A DNA stretch of 64,000 bases from Clostridiales bacterium UBA1206. Its GTDB lineage: Bacteria; Bacillota; Clostridia; Oscillospirales; CAG-382. Of this stretch, positions 17,698 to 27,582 are shown one piece after another. Numbering within the stretch: position 1 is the first letter of the stretch; the number at the start of each line of letters is the position of its first letter. The position numbers and the translations under genes were made by a program. Below the pieces are notes generated by a model. That model was not told the origin of the DNA. It made no database searches and worked only from the letters and a program-made list of their open reading frames with translations. The stretch spans positions 52,186 to 116,185 of the forward strand of contig DBXS01000026.1 in the NCBI GenBank assembly GCA_002310055.1, given 5' to 3'.

Positions 17698-19374
17698 TCA
17701 GAACAGTCCGCTTATCCTGCCGTTTTCGTCGACGTCTATGCGTTCCGCGGCGGGGGATTTGGGGAGTCCGGGCATGGTCATTATATCGCCGGTGAGCACG
17801 ACTATAAACCCGGCGCCCGCGGATATCTTGACGTTTTTGACGGTGACTTCGAACCCTTCGGGAGCGCCGAGGAGTTTAGGATCGTCGGAAAAGCTGTACT
17901 GCGTTTTTGCTATGCACACGGGGAGCGAGCCGTAACCGAGCGATTCGAGTTTTTCGATCTGTTTCTTTGCCGCCGGCAGGATATTGACGCCCTTGCCGCC
18001 GTAAACTTTTTTCGTAACGGCTTCGATCTTTTCGGCGATAGACGAATCCAGTTCGTACGAGAACCTGAAATCGCCTTTTTCTTCTTCGCAAAGGCGAACG
18101 ACTTCTTTCGCGAGCGCTTCGCCGCCCTTGCCGCCTTCGGCCCAGACGGTGGACAGCACGGTGTTCACGCCGAGTTCGCGGCATTTTTTGATGATGAAAT
18201 CTATTTCGTTATCGGTATCGGTGGGGAAGCGGTTGACCGCCACTACGCAGGGAAGTCCGTAAACGTTTTTGATATTGGAAACGTGCCTAAGCAGATTTGG
18301 TACGCCTTTTTCAAGGGCGGCAAGGTCTTCGGTGGCGAGTTCTGTCTTGGCAAGCCCGCCGTGCATCTTGAGCGCGCGCACGGTGGCGACTATTACGACC
18401 GCGTCGGGCGTGAGGCCCGCCATGCGGCATTTGATATCGAGGAACTTTTCAGCTCCGAGATCGGCGCCGAATCCGGCTTCGGTAACGGTGTAATCGCCGA
18501 GTTTGAGAGCCATTTTTGTCGCCATAACGGAGTTGCATCCGTGCGCGATATTCGCAAACGGGCCGCCGTGGACGAACGCGGGAGTGCCTTCGAGCGTTTG
18601 CACCAGATTGGGCTTGAGCGCGTCTTTCAGCAGCGCGGTCATGGCGCCCGCGGCTTTTAGCTGACCGCAGGTGACGGGGTTGCCGTCGTAATCGTAGCCG
18701 ACTATGATGCGCGAGAGGCGTTCTTTGAGGTCGGTGATCGAAGACGAAAGGCAGAGCACCGCCATTATCTCGGAAGCGACCGTGATATCGAACCCGTCTT
18801 CGCGCGGGACTCCGTTGGCTTTGCCGCCGAGCCCGTCGACTATAAAACGCAGCTGTCTGTCGTTCATATCCACGCAGCGCTTCCATGTGATGTTGCGTAC
18901 GTCTATGCGAAGAGCGTTGCCTTGCTGAATATGGTTGTCGAGCATTGCGGCGAGCAGGTTGTTCGCCGCGCCTATGGCGTGGAAATCGCCGGTAAAATGC
19001 AGATTTATGTCTTCCATAGGCACGACCTGAGCGTATCCGCCGCCGGCGGCGCCGCCCTTTATGCCGAAGACAGGTCCGAGCGACGGTTCACGCAGAGCCA
19101 CGGTCACGTCTTTGCCGATGCGTTTGAGACCGTCGGCAAGTCCTATTGTAGTTGTGGTTTTTCCTTCGCCCGCGGGCGTGGGGGTTATTGCCGTAACAAG
19201 AATGAGCTTACCGTCTTTTTTGTCGGACTCTTTCAAAAGCGAAAGATCGACTTTTGCTTTGTATCTGCCGTAATGTTCAAGGTATTTTTCGTCTATGTGC
19301 GCAACGGAGGCGATCTCGGAGATCGGTCTCATTTTGCACGCCTGCGCGATCTCAATGTCAGATAGATAAGCCAT
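17698..19374 (-). CDS. fhs: Formate-tetrahydrofolate ligase
   Basis: This 558-residue enzyme uses ATP, formate and THF to make 10-formyl-THF, the donor used by PurN and PurH. It carries the P-loop-like TPAGEGKTTTTIGL, the REPSLGPVFGIKGGAAGGGYAQ segment and the long conserved LHFTGDFHAIGAANNLLAA core; length fits the family (about 556). AAGGAG precedes the ATG. Within the purine operon, and together with a formate channel and GlyA, its role is clearly supply of formyl groups rather than, or in addition to, acetogenesis. Confidence 0.96.
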   Translation of the reverse strand: MAYLSDIEIAQACKMRPISEIASVAHIDEKYLEHYGRYKAKVDLSLLKESDKKDGKLILVTAITPTPAGEGKTTTTIGLADGLKRIGKDVTVALREPSLGPVFGIKGGAAGGGYAQVVPMEDINLHFTGDFHAIGAANNLLAAMLDNHIQQGNALRIDVRNITWKRCVDMNDRQLRFIVDGLGGKANGVPREDGFDITVASEIMAVLCLSSSITDLKERLSRIIVGYDYDGNPVTCGQLKAAGAMTALLKDALKPNLVQTLEGTPAFVHGGPFANIAHGCNSVMATKMALKLGDYTVTEAGFGADLGAEKFLDIKCRMAGLTPDAVVIVATVRALKMHGGLAKTELATEDLAALEKGVPNLLRHVSNIKNVYGLPCVVAVNRFPTDTDNEIDFIIKKCRELGVNTVLSTVWAEGGKGGEALAKEVVRLCEEEKGDFRFSYELDSSIAEKIEAVTKKVYGGKGVNILPAAKKQIEKLESLGYGSLPVCIAKTQYSFSDDPKLLGAPEGFEVTVKNVKISAGAGFIVVLTGDIMTMPGLPKSPAAERIDVDENGRISGLF

Positions 19375-19404
19375 TATTACAACTCCTTAATATTTTTATT
19401 ATCT

Positions 19405-20643
19405 TCATTCCGCGTAGATAGGGAATTTTGCGCAAAGGGAAGCGACTTCGGATTTAATACGCTGGGCGTTGGATCCGAAATCCTTTATCGCGTCCGCGAG
19501 CCAGCCGGCGATGAGCTTCATTTCGTTTTCTCTGAACCCTCGCGTGGTGACTGCCGGGGTGCCTATGCGAAGGCCGCTCGTGATGAACGGGCTCTGCGGA
19601 TCATTGGGGACGGTGTTCTTGTTGGCGGTGATATTTACTTCGTCCAGCCTGTGTTCGAGCTCTTTGCCCGTCACGCCGGTCCCGATGAGGTTTATATTCA
19701 TCAGGTGGTTATCCGTACCGCCGGAAACGAGGTTGATCCCGCGTGAAAGCAGTTCGTTTGCCAGGCAGGCGGCGTTGTTCACGATCTGTCTTTGATAATT
19801 CCTGAACTCCTCCGTAAGCGCTTCGCCGAAAGCGACGGCTTTTGCGGCGATTATGTGCATCAGCGGGCCGCCCTGAGTTCCGGGGAAGATCGCCTTGTCG
19901 ACCTGCTTTGCGTATTTTTCCTTGCAAAGTATCAGACCGCCGCGCGGACCGCGGAGCGTCTTGTGAGTCGTGGAAGTGACGATATCGGCGTACGGAACGG
20001 GCGAGGGATGCAGCCCCGCCGCGACAAGCCCCGCGATGTGCGCCATATCCACCATAAGATACGCGCCGACTTCGTCGGCTATCTCGCGGCAGCGCTTGAA
20101 ATCGATCGTACGCGAATATGCGCTCGCGCCCACGCAGATAAGCTTCGGTCTGCATTCGAGCGCCTTATTGCGCAGTTCGCCGTAATCCAAAAAACCGTCG
20201 CCGTCCACGCCGTAGGGCACGACGTTGAAGTACATACCCGAAATATTCACCGGCGACCCGTGCGAAAGATGCCCGCCCTGCTGAAGGTTCATACCCATCG
20301 CGGTCTCGCCCGGCTTGAGGAACGCGAAGAATGCGGCGAGGTTCGCGTTTGCGCCGCTGTGCGGCTGAACGTTCGCGTGTTCCGCGCCGAACAGCTTTTT
20401 CGCCCTTTCGCAGGCGATCTCTTCAACTATATCGACGCACTTGCAGCCGCCGTAATAACGTTTGGAAGGATACCCTTCGGCATATTTGTTGGTGAGCACG
20501 CCCCCGGCGGCGAGCAGCACCGCTTTGGAAACTATGTTTTCCGAAGCGATAAGTTCGATATTGTGCTGCTGACGTTCAAGTTCTAACCTGCACGCGTCTG
20601 CGACTGCGGGGTCGTATTTTACAAGTTCGTCAAAAAAGTTCAT
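19405..20643 (-). CDS. glyA: Serine hydroxymethyltransferase
   Basis: This 412-residue PLP enzyme converts serine and THF to glycine and 5,10-methylene-THF. Recognisable parts are NIELIASENIVS near the start, NKYAEGYPSKRYYGGC, the DMAHIAGLVAAGLHPSP segment and the PLP lysine in VTSTTHKTLRGPRGG. Glycine is a direct substrate of PurD, and methylene-THF feeds the folate pool, so placement between purL and fhs is functional. AGGAAGG lies upstream of the ATG. Confidence 0.96.
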   Translation of the reverse strand: MNFFDELVKYDPAVADACRLELERQQHNIELIASENIVSKAVLLAAGGVLTNKYAEGYPSKRYYGGCKCVDIVEEIACERAKKLFGAEHANVQPHSGANANLAAFFAFLKPGETAMGMNLQQGGHLSHGSPVNISGMYFNVVPYGVDGDGFLDYGELRNKALECRPKLICVGASAYSRTIDFKRCREIADEVGAYLMVDMAHIAGLVAAGLHPSPVPYADIVTSTTHKTLRGPRGGLILCKEKYAKQVDKAIFPGTQGGPLMHIIAAKAVAFGEALTEEFRNYQRQIVNNAACLANELLSRGINLVSGGTDNHLMNINLIGTGVTGKELEHRLDEVNITANKNTVPNDPQSPFITSGLRIGTPAVTTRGFRENEMKLIAGWLADAIKDFGSNAQRIKSEVASLCAKFPIYAE

Positions 20644-20663
20644 GTCGTGTTCCTTCCTGATTT

Positions 20664-23600
20664 CTATTTGAAATAATCTATGGCAGCTTCAAACATCCTT
20701 ATGTCGTAATCGCCGTACACGTTCTTGTACAGATTGCTCCCTACGCGCTCACAATGCCCCATTTTGCCGAAAATCCTGCCGTCTGGTGAAGTTATGCCTT
20801 CGATCGCAAAACACGAGCCGTTGGGGTTATATTCGATATCGTAAGTGGCGTTTCCGTCAAGGTCGACGTACTGCGTGACAATCTGACCGTTTTCGGCAAG
20901 CTCGGCGATAAGCGCGTCGCTCGCGAGGAACCTGCCTTCGCCGTGCGAGATCGGTACGCTGTAGATATCGCCCACCTTGGTTTTGGAAAGCCACGGCGAT
21001 TTGTTGGAAGCGATCCGCGTGCGTACTATCATCGACTGGTGGCGCGCTATCGTGTTGAACGTGAGCGTGGGGCACGAATCGTCGGTATCGATGATCCTGC
21101 CGTAGGGAACGAGCCCGAGCTTTATAAGCGCCTGGAACCCGTTGCAGATTCCGCACATAAGGCCGTCGCGTTTTTCCAAAAGCTCGGTGAGCCTTTCTTT
21201 TATAAGCGCGTTCCTGAAGAAAGCCGTGATGAATTTTCCGCTGCCTTCGGGTTCGTCGCCGCCGGAAAAACCGCCCGGTATGAATACGATGTTCGCGCTC
21301 TTCAGCGCCTCGGCGAACGCCGCGGTGCTTTCTTTGATAGCGGAAGCGTCGAGATTGCGTATCACCATTATCCGCGGATCGCCGCCGGCGTCGCGAATGA
21401 CTTTGGCGGTGTCGTATTCGCAGTTGGTGCCGGGGAACGCGGGGATAAGCACGACCGGTTTGGCGCACTTGACCGCCGGCGCTTTGTAACATTCGGATGT
21501 ATATTGTATATTATACACCCTGCCGTATGTTTTTTCAATAGTGCGGGGATAAACAGATTCGAGTTTTTTATCGTATATTTCGTATATTTCGCCCAAAGAG
21601 ACACGATCTCCGCCGCAGATGAATTCACGGCGTTCGGTCACGGTCCCAAGTAATGTGCCGCAATCAGGCGCGGAAACGCATTCCACAATGAAAGAACCGT
21701 AGCTTTTTTCAAACAATCCGCTCACATTCATTGCTTTGTCGAATTCGAATCCGTACCCGTTGCCGAAACAGCATTTCATGACCGCTTCGGCGATACCGCC
21801 CGCCCCCAGCGCGTAGCACGAAACGGCTTTTCCGCTCCTAAGCAGGGAAGTTATCTGCTTGAAAACGGCTTTGAGCGAAACCGCGTCGGGGATACCGTTT
21901 TCTTTGAATTCGGGTGAAATAATATACAGTTTGTTGCCGGCGGATTTGAATTCCGGCGACACGGTCTCGCTCGCTTTTCCGGTGGTGACGGCAAACGAGA
22001 CGAGCGTGGGCGGAACGTGGATATTTTCGAACGAACCGCTCATGGAATCCTTGCCGCCGATGGCGCCTATACCCAGATCGAGCTGCGCTTCATACGCGCC
22101 GAGCAGCGCCGCGAACGGTTTTCCCCAGCGGTCGGGATCTTTTCCCAGACGTTCGAAATACTCCTGGAATGTAAGGTATACGTCTTTGAATTCCGCGCCG
22201 CTCGCTATGAGTTTGCAGACCGAATGGACGACGGCGAGATATGCCCCGTGGTAAGGGCTTTGCTCGGTGACGTAAGGATCGTAGCCCCACGCCATATACG
22301 AGCAATCGTCGGTGTGACCTTTTTCCACGGATATCTTCTGCACCATCGCCTGGATCGGCGTCTGTTGGTATCTGCCGCCGAAAGGCATAAGCACCGTACC
22401 GGCGCCGATAGTGGAATCGAAACGTTCGGAAAGCCCGCGCTTGGAGCATATATTGAGGTCGGAAGCGAGTTTTTTGAGGTTTTCCGCAAATCCGCCTTCA
22501 AACTCGCATTTTTTGAGTTCACACGCCGAAACGCGCACGTTTACGTGCTTTTCCGCGCCGTTGGAATTGAGGAAATCGCGGCTTATGTCGACGATGACCT
22601 TTCCGTTCCAATGCATAACGAGGCGGTCCGTATCGGTGACGCGCGCCACGGGCGTGGCTTTCAAATTTTCGGCCTTTGCAAGTTCAAGGAATCGCGCGAG
22701 ATCTTCTTTTGCAACGACTACCGCCATGCGTTCCTGCGATTCGCTTATCGCAAGCTCGGTGCCGTCAAGTCCTTCGTATTTTTTGGGAACGGCGTTGAGG
22801 TCGATATCGAGCCCGTCGGCGAGTTCGCCGATCGCTACCGAAACTCCTCCTGCACCGAAATCGTTGCAGCGCTTTATAAGGCGCGAAGCTTCGCCGTCGC
22901 GGAACAGGCGCTGGAGCTTTCTTTCTTCCGGCGCGTTTCCTTTCTGTACCTCGGCTCCGCACGTTTCGAGCGAAGAGACGGTGTGCGATTTGGACGAACC
23001 CGTGGCGCCGCCGCATCCGTCGCGGCCGGTGTCGCCGCCCAGAAGCACTACTACGTCACCGGGAATCGGACGTTCGCGCCTTACGTTTTTCTGCGGCGCC
23101 GCGGCTATGACCGCGCCTATTTCCATTCGTTTGGCGGCGTAGCCGGGATGGTAAATCTCGTCGACGATGCCGGTCGCGAGGCCGATCTGGTTACCATACG
23201 AAGAATAACCGGCTGCGGCCGTTGTGACTATCTTGCGCTGCGGAAGTTTTCCTTTTATCGTTTGCGAAACCGGAACGAGCGGATCCGCCGCGCCGGTGAC
23301 GCGCATTGCGCCGTAAACGTAAGCTCTGCCCGAAAGCGGGTCGCGTATGGCCCCGCCTATGCAGGTCGCCGCGCCGCCGAACGGCTCGATCTCGGTAGGG
23401 TGGTTATGCGTTTCGTTTTTGAAAAGCAAAAGCCAGTCTTCGTCCTTGCCGTCGATCTCAACGTTTATCTTCACCGTGCAGGCGTTTATCTCTTCGGATT
23501 CGTCAAGCTTTTGCAAAAGCCCCTGTTTTTTCAGGTATTTCGCGGCTATGGTGGCTATATCCATAAGGCAGACCGGTTTTCCGGATCTGCCGAGCTCTTC

Positions 23601-24356
23601 ACGTGTTTTAAGGTAGCGCGCGTAGGCGTTTTTCACTTCGGCGGAATCTATTTGCGCGCTGTCGATATGCGTGCCGAAAGTAGTGTGTCTGCAATGATCC
23701 GACCAGTACGTGTCGATCATACGGATTTCCGTAATGGTTGGATCTCTGCCTTCTTTTCTGAAATAGTCGCGGCAGAACTCGGCGTCGCCATCATCCATCG
23801 CAAGTCCGTATTCTTTAATAAATCCGGCAAGCCCCGCTTTATCGAGCGAAGTGAATCCTTCGAGCGTCTTGACCTCGGTGGGGATATCGTATGCTATTTT
23901 CAGCGTCTGCGGCTTTTCAAGCGACGCCTCGCGCGATTCCACGGGGTTTATGACGTATTTTTTGATTTCGGCTATATCTTTTTCCGAAAGTTCGCCGTAC
24001 AGCGCGTAGACCTTTGCAGAACGCACGATGGGGCGTTCGCCCTGCGATATTATCTGAATGCACTGCGACGCGGAATCGGCGCGTTGGTCGAACTGACCGG
24101 GCAGGAATTCCACCGCAAAAACGTACGCGCCGTCAAGATCCGGCTCGTCGCAGACGATATCGAGCTGAGGCTCGGAAAACACCGCGGTCTTGGCGTATTC
24201 AAACAGCGCTTCGTCGATATTTTCGGCGTCGTAGCGGTTGATGATGCGAACGTCTGTAAGCCCGTTCACGCCCAGAATGCCGCGCGCGTCGTTGAGCAGC
24301 GCCTTCGCTTCCACGGCAAGGTCTTTTTTCTTTTCGGAAAAAACTCTGTAAACCAT
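20664..24356 (-). CDS. purL: Phosphoribosylformylglycinamidine synthase, fused PurL-PurQ type
   Basis: This 1230-residue enzyme converts FGAR to FGAM with ATP and glutamine. The synthetase part (about 1-960) includes DTYWSDHCRHTTF, LLFKNETHNHPTEIEPFGGAATCIGGAIRD and the GGxGGRDG-like LLGGDTGRDGCGGATGSS. A C-terminal class I glutaminase (about 985-1230) includes FPGTNCEYD, PGGFSGGDE, the catalytic Cys in GLMCGICNGFQAL and a later SHGEGRF. Unlike PurF and GuaA in this operon, its glutaminase looks intact. The length fits the single-chain clade found in Firmicutes and Bacteroidetes. The start codon directly abuts the purD stop; the RBS lies inside purD. Confidence 0.96.
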   Translation of the reverse strand: MVYRVFSEKKKDLAVEAKALLNDARGILGVNGLTDVRIINRYDAENIDEALFEYAKTAVFSEPQLDIVCDEPDLDGAYVFAVEFLPGQFDQRADSASQCIQIISQGERPIVRSAKVYALYGELSEKDIAEIKKYVINPVESREASLEKPQTLKIAYDIPTEVKTLEGFTSLDKAGLAGFIKEYGLAMDDGDAEFCRDYFRKEGRDPTITEIRMIDTYWSDHCRHTTFGTHIDSAQIDSAEVKNAYARYLKTREELGRSGKPVCLMDIATIAAKYLKKQGLLQKLDESEEINACTVKINVEIDGKDEDWLLLFKNETHNHPTEIEPFGGAATCIGGAIRDPLSGRAYVYGAMRVTGAADPLVPVSQTIKGKLPQRKIVTTAAAGYSSYGNQIGLATGIVDEIYHPGYAAKRMEIGAVIAAAPQKNVRRERPIPGDVVVLLGGDTGRDGCGGATGSSKSHTVSSLETCGAEVQKGNAPEERKLQRLFRDGEASRLIKRCNDFGAGGVSVAIGELADGLDIDLNAVPKKYEGLDGTELAISESQERMAVVVAKEDLARFLELAKAENLKATPVARVTDTDRLVMHWNGKVIVDISRDFLNSNGAEKHVNVRVSACELKKCEFEGGFAENLKKLASDLNICSKRGLSERFDSTIGAGTVLMPFGGRYQQTPIQAMVQKISVEKGHTDDCSYMAWGYDPYVTEQSPYHGAYLAVVHSVCKLIASGAEFKDVYLTFQEYFERLGKDPDRWGKPFAALLGAYEAQLDLGIGAIGGKDSMSGSFENIHVPPTLVSFAVTTGKASETVSPEFKSAGNKLYIISPEFKENGIPDAVSLKAVFKQITSLLRSGKAVSCYALGAGGIAEAVMKCCFGNGYGFEFDKAMNVSGLFEKSYGSFIVECVSAPDCGTLLGTVTERREFICGGDRVSLGEIYEIYDKKLESVYPRTIEKTYGRVYNIQYTSECYKAPAVKCAKPVVLIPAFPGTNCEYDTAKVIRDAGGDPRIMVIRNLDASAIKESTAAFAEALKSANIVFIPGGFSGGDEPEGSGKFITAFFRNALIKERLTELLEKRDGLMCGICNGFQALIKLGLVPYGRIIDTDDSCPTLTFNTIARHQSMIVRTRIASNKSPWLSKTKVGDIYSVPISHGEGRFLASDALIAELAENGQIVTQYVDLDGNATYDIEYNPNGSCFAIEGITSPDGRIFGKMGHCERVGSNLYKNVYGDYDIRMFEAAIDYFK

Positions 24357-25628
24357 TTATTCCTTATCTCCTGCTTCAAGTGCTTTTTTGCCTATGTCTT
24401 TTCTGTAATAAGCGTTTGCAAAATGAATGCGCTCAACCGAACCGTATGCGAGCTCGAGCGCCTCTTTGAGGGTGGGCGCGGTCCGCGTCACGCCGAGCAC
24501 GCGTCCGCCGGAGTTGACGAGCGCGCCGTCTTTGAGCGCGGCTCCGGCGACGTATACGTGCTCCGCCTCGTCTTCGGGGATAGCTATTTCGTAACCTTTT
24601 TCGTAATGCTCGGGATAACCCTGCGACGCCATTATCACGCAGGCTGCGCATTCGTCGTAAAACTCGACGTCAGTCTCGGCAAGCCGCCCCTGAGTGACGG
24701 CGATCATAGTGTCGAGCAAGTCGCTCTTCATAAGCGGAAGCACGACCTGTGTTTCGGGATCGCCGAAACGGCAGTTGTATTCTATCACCTTCGGCCCGTC
24801 GGACGTGAGCATAAGACCGAAGTACAAGCATCCCTTGAACGTTCTGCCTTCGGCGTTCATCGCTTTGACCGTGGGGATGAATATCTCGTCGCGGCAGCGA
24901 CGGGCGATATCGCGCGTATAATACGGGTTGGGCGCTATCGTGCCCATGCCGCCGGTATTAAGGCCTTTGTCGCCGTCGAGCGCGCGCTTGTGGTCCATTG
25001 AAGAAACCATCGGGATTATCGTGTTGCCGTCCGTGAACGTGAGCACCGAAACTTCCGGGCCCTCGAGGAACTCTTCTATAACGATCCGGTCGCCGCTGGC
25101 GCCGAATTTGCGCTCGCTCATTATGGTGCGCACGGCGTCATACGCTTCTTCGCGCGTCTGCGCGATTATAACGCCTTTGCCAAGCGCAAGTCCGTCCGCC
25201 TTTATGACCGCGGGTATGGGTGCGTTTTCCAAATAGGCAAGCGCCGGATCTACCGAATCGAATACCTCGTACGCGGCGGTGGGGATGCCGTATTTTTTCA
25301 TAAGGTTTTTGGAAAACACCTTGCTGCCTTCTATTATCGCGGCGTTCGCGCGCGGTCCGAAACACGGTATGCCGTGCGCTTCGAGCGCGTCGACGCATCC
25401 CAGGACGAGCGGATCGTCGGGCGCGACGACAGCGTAATCTATGCGGTTTTCGTATGCGAAAGTCACAATGGAATCAATATCCTTTGCGCCTATGTTCACG
25501 CATTCCGCGTCTCGCGCGATGCCCCCGTTGCCGGGGAGCGCGTATATTTTTTCTACTTTGGGATTTTCTTTAAGTTTCTTTATAATGGCGTGTTCGCGTC
25601 CGCCGCCGCCGACTACGAGTATCTTCAT
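24357..25628 (-). CDS. purD: Phosphoribosylamine-glycine ligase
   Basis: This 423-residue ATP-grasp enzyme makes GAR from phosphoribosylamine, glycine and ATP. N-terminal MKILVVGGGGREHAI is the hallmark, followed by FGPRANAAIIEGSKVFSK, the ATP-grasp core FLEGPEVSVLTF and LNTGGMGTIAPNPYY, and EYNCRFGDPETQVVLP. GAGGT with proper spacing favours the ATG at 25628 over one four codons earlier. It lies 25 bases after purH and abuts purL. Confidence 0.96.
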   Translation of the reverse strand: MKILVVGGGGREHAIIKKLKENPKVEKIYALPGNGGIARDAECVNIGAKDIDSIVTFAYENRIDYAVVAPDDPLVLGCVDALEAHGIPCFGPRANAAIIEGSKVFSKNLMKKYGIPTAAYEVFDSVDPALAYLENAPIPAVIKADGLALGKGVIIAQTREEAYDAVRTIMSERKFGASGDRIVIEEFLEGPEVSVLTFTDGNTIIPMVSSMDHKRALDGDKGLNTGGMGTIAPNPYYTRDIARRCRDEIFIPTVKAMNAEGRTFKGCLYFGLMLTSDGPKVIEYNCRFGDPETQVVLPLMKSDLLDTMIAVTQGRLAETDVEFYDECAACVIMASQGYPEHYEKGYEIAIPEDEAEHVYVAGAALKDGALVNSGGRVLGVTRTAPTLKEALELAYGSVERIHFANAYYRKDIGKKALEAGDKE

Positions 25629-25653
25629 TTTATACCTCAAAACACTATATGTA

Positions 25654-26838
25654 TCAATGATGGAACAGTCTCATTCCGGTGAACGCCATGGCTATGCCGT
25701 ATTTGTCGCAGCATTCTATCACGGCGTCGTCGCGTATAGATCCGCCCGGCTCGGCGATATATTTCACGCCGCTCCTGCGTGCGCGTTCGATATTGTCGAA
25801 GAACGGGAAGAACGCGTCGGAACCGAGCGAAACGCCGTCGACCGTATCGAGATACGCGCGCATTTCTTCGGCGGTGAAGGGTTCGGGGCGGCGCGTGAAA
25901 TAGCGCTGCCAAACGCCGTCGGCGCACACGTCTTCTTCGTTTTTGTTGATATAGCCGTCTATGACGTTATCTCTGTCGGGCCTGCCGATATCGTCCCTGA
26001 AGGGAAGCGAAAGCACCTTTTCGTGCTGTCTGAGGAACCAGGTGTCTGCTTTCGTACCGGCCAGACGGGTGCAGTGTATGCGCGACTGCTGACCGGCGCC
26101 CACGCCTATCGCCTGACCGTCGACCGCGTAGCATACCGAATTTGACTGCGTGTATTTGAGCGTGATAAGCGAAACGATAAGATCGCGGACAGCCGACTCG
26201 GGCAGTTCCTTGTTTGCGGTCACGACGTTTTTGAGCAGCTCGCGGTCGATCTTGAAATTGTTCCTGCCTTGCTCAAAGGTGATCCCGAATACCTGTTTGT
26301 GCTCCACGGGATCGGGCACGTAGGAAGGATCTATTCTAACTATGTTGTAATTGCCTTTGCGCTTTGTTTTAAGTATCTCAAGCGCTTCGGGTTCGTAACC
26401 CGGAGCAATAACGCCGTCTGAGACCTCGCGCTTTATCATGGTGGCGGTGGTTACGTCGCAAACGTCCGAAAGCGCGACCCAGTCGCCGAACGAGCACATC
26501 CTGTCTGTGCCGCGGGCGCGCGCGTAGGCGCAGGCGAGAGGGGAGTCGTCAAGACCTTCGATATCGTCTTCGAACACCGCTTTTTTAAGCTTGTCCGAAA
26601 GTTTGATACCTACCGCTGCAGAGGTCGGGCTGACGTGCTTGAAAGAGGTCGCCGCCGGCATACCGAGGGCCTCTTTTAGCTCCTTTACAAGCTGCCAGGA
26701 GTTGAAAGCGTCGAGGAAATTGATATATCCGGGGCGTCCCGAAAGTATCTCAATCGGAAGATCGCCGCCGTCATGCATAAATATCTTCGCGGGCTTCTGG
26801 TTAGGGTTGCATCCGTATTTGAGTTCAAATTCTTTCAT
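25654..26838 (-). CDS. purH: Stand-alone AICAR transformylase (PurH C-terminal domain only)
   Basis: This 394-residue enzyme formylates AICAR with 10-formyl-THF to give FAICAR. It corresponds to the transformylase part of bacterial PurH: LKYGCNPNQKPA opening, the catalytic Lys-His pair in ATSFKHVSPTSAAVG, and GVGAGQQSRIHCTRLAG and PGGSIRDD later. The usual N-terminal IMP cyclohydrolase domain (about 140-190 residues) is absent; that step is supplied by the PurO-type gene located 14 bases upstream in the operon. The start at KEFELKYG is clean. Confidence 0.94.
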   Translation of the reverse strand: MKEFELKYGCNPNQKPAKIFMHDGGDLPIEILSGRPGYINFLDAFNSWQLVKELKEALGMPAATSFKHVSPTSAAVGIKLSDKLKKAVFEDDIEGLDDSPLACAYARARGTDRMCSFGDWVALSDVCDVTTATMIKREVSDGVIAPGYEPEALEILKTKRKGNYNIVRIDPSYVPDPVEHKQVFGITFEQGRNNFKIDRELLKNVVTANKELPESAVRDLIVSLITLKYTQSNSVCYAVDGQAIGVGAGQQSRIHCTRLAGTKADTWFLRQHEKVLSLPFRDDIGRPDRDNVIDGYINKNEEDVCADGVWQRYFTRRPEPFTAEEMRAYLDTVDGVSLGSDAFFPFFDNIERARRSGVKYIAEPGGSIRDDAVIECCDKYGIAMAFTGMRLFHH

Positions 26839-26852
26839 TTTCGTAACGCTCC

Positions 26853-27581
26853 TTATTTGTTTTTGTTATATATGAATTCACACGATTTGTTCGGCGCGGT
26901 TAGATCCACGGCGCGCACAAACAGCGAAACTTTGTTATCTGGGTTGAGGTTTTCCCAGATCAGCTCCGCAAACTCTTTCGCAGTCTCCGGAAGCGCGACT
27001 TCCTCCGGCTCGCCTTCGAACGAGGGCAGGGGATTGCCGTCGCCTTTGTACGTATGGATGAAATGGCCCACGCCGGCGACCGGGGTATAATCGAACGTAA
27101 AGCGGTTGCATACGTCCGGCGTGCCGTTGCTTTTGAGTATGGAAAGCGAATAGGTGAACGTCTTACGCGGGGTACAATAATAAGCGATACCGGAAATACG
27201 CGGCGTATAGTTGGGAGCGTCCGGTTCGAATTCGCGGGTGGCGAGCGCTTTGGAAAAAGCGCAAGTGTCTTCCGGATGAGCTTTTATAAAATCGTATATC
27301 GTGTTCGTCTGATCTCCGTTGGTGATTATATCGACGCCGGGCAGCGCGAGATAGGGGTTATAGATTATAAGCGAAGGATCGACTACTTTGGATTCGTCGA
27401 ACGCCTTTGTACGCATACCGCCGTCAAAAATTTCGAAAACGCGGTTGCGGCTGTTTACGCTGCGCCCCATAATGAAATATGCGATCATAGCGCTTTTACC
27501 GTCAGCGGAAGCGCCTATGATTATCCCGCGCCCGGGATACGGATTTTCGGAAAGGAGCTTTTTAAGATCATACTTTGCCAT
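26853..27581 (-). CDS. purO: PurO-type IMP cyclohydrolase
   Basis: This 242-residue protein resembles the PurO-like IMP cyclohydrolase family, first known from methanogenic archaea, which closes FAICAR to IMP. Visible family features are NPYPGRGIIIGASADGKSA near the start, YFIMGRSVNSRNR, the IITNGDQTNTIYDFI segment and TPRISGIAYY. It is unrelated to the MGS-like cyclohydrolase half of bacterial PurH. Placement directly before the stand-alone transformylase makes the assignment firm: together the two replace bifunctional PurH. One base separates it from the end of purN. Confidence 0.9.
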   Translation of the reverse strand: MAKYDLKKLLSENPYPGRGIIIGASADGKSAMIAYFIMGRSVNSRNRVFEIFDGGMRTKAFDESKVVDPSLIIYNPYLALPGVDIITNGDQTNTIYDFIKAHPEDTCAFSKALATREFEPDAPNYTPRISGIAYYCTPRKTFTYSLSILKSNGTPDVCNRFTFDYTPVAGVGHFIHTYKGDGNPLPSFEGEPEEVALPETAKEFAELIWENLNPDNKVSLFVRAVDLTAPNKSCEFIYNKNK

Positions 27582-27582
27582 T

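Noticed and set aside
22017..25001. 994-residue open frame on the + strand opposite purL and purD
   Set aside because: It is an antisense shadow of two well-recognised genes, with no RBS, signal or known domain. Codon bias of this genome leaves several long antisense frames open.
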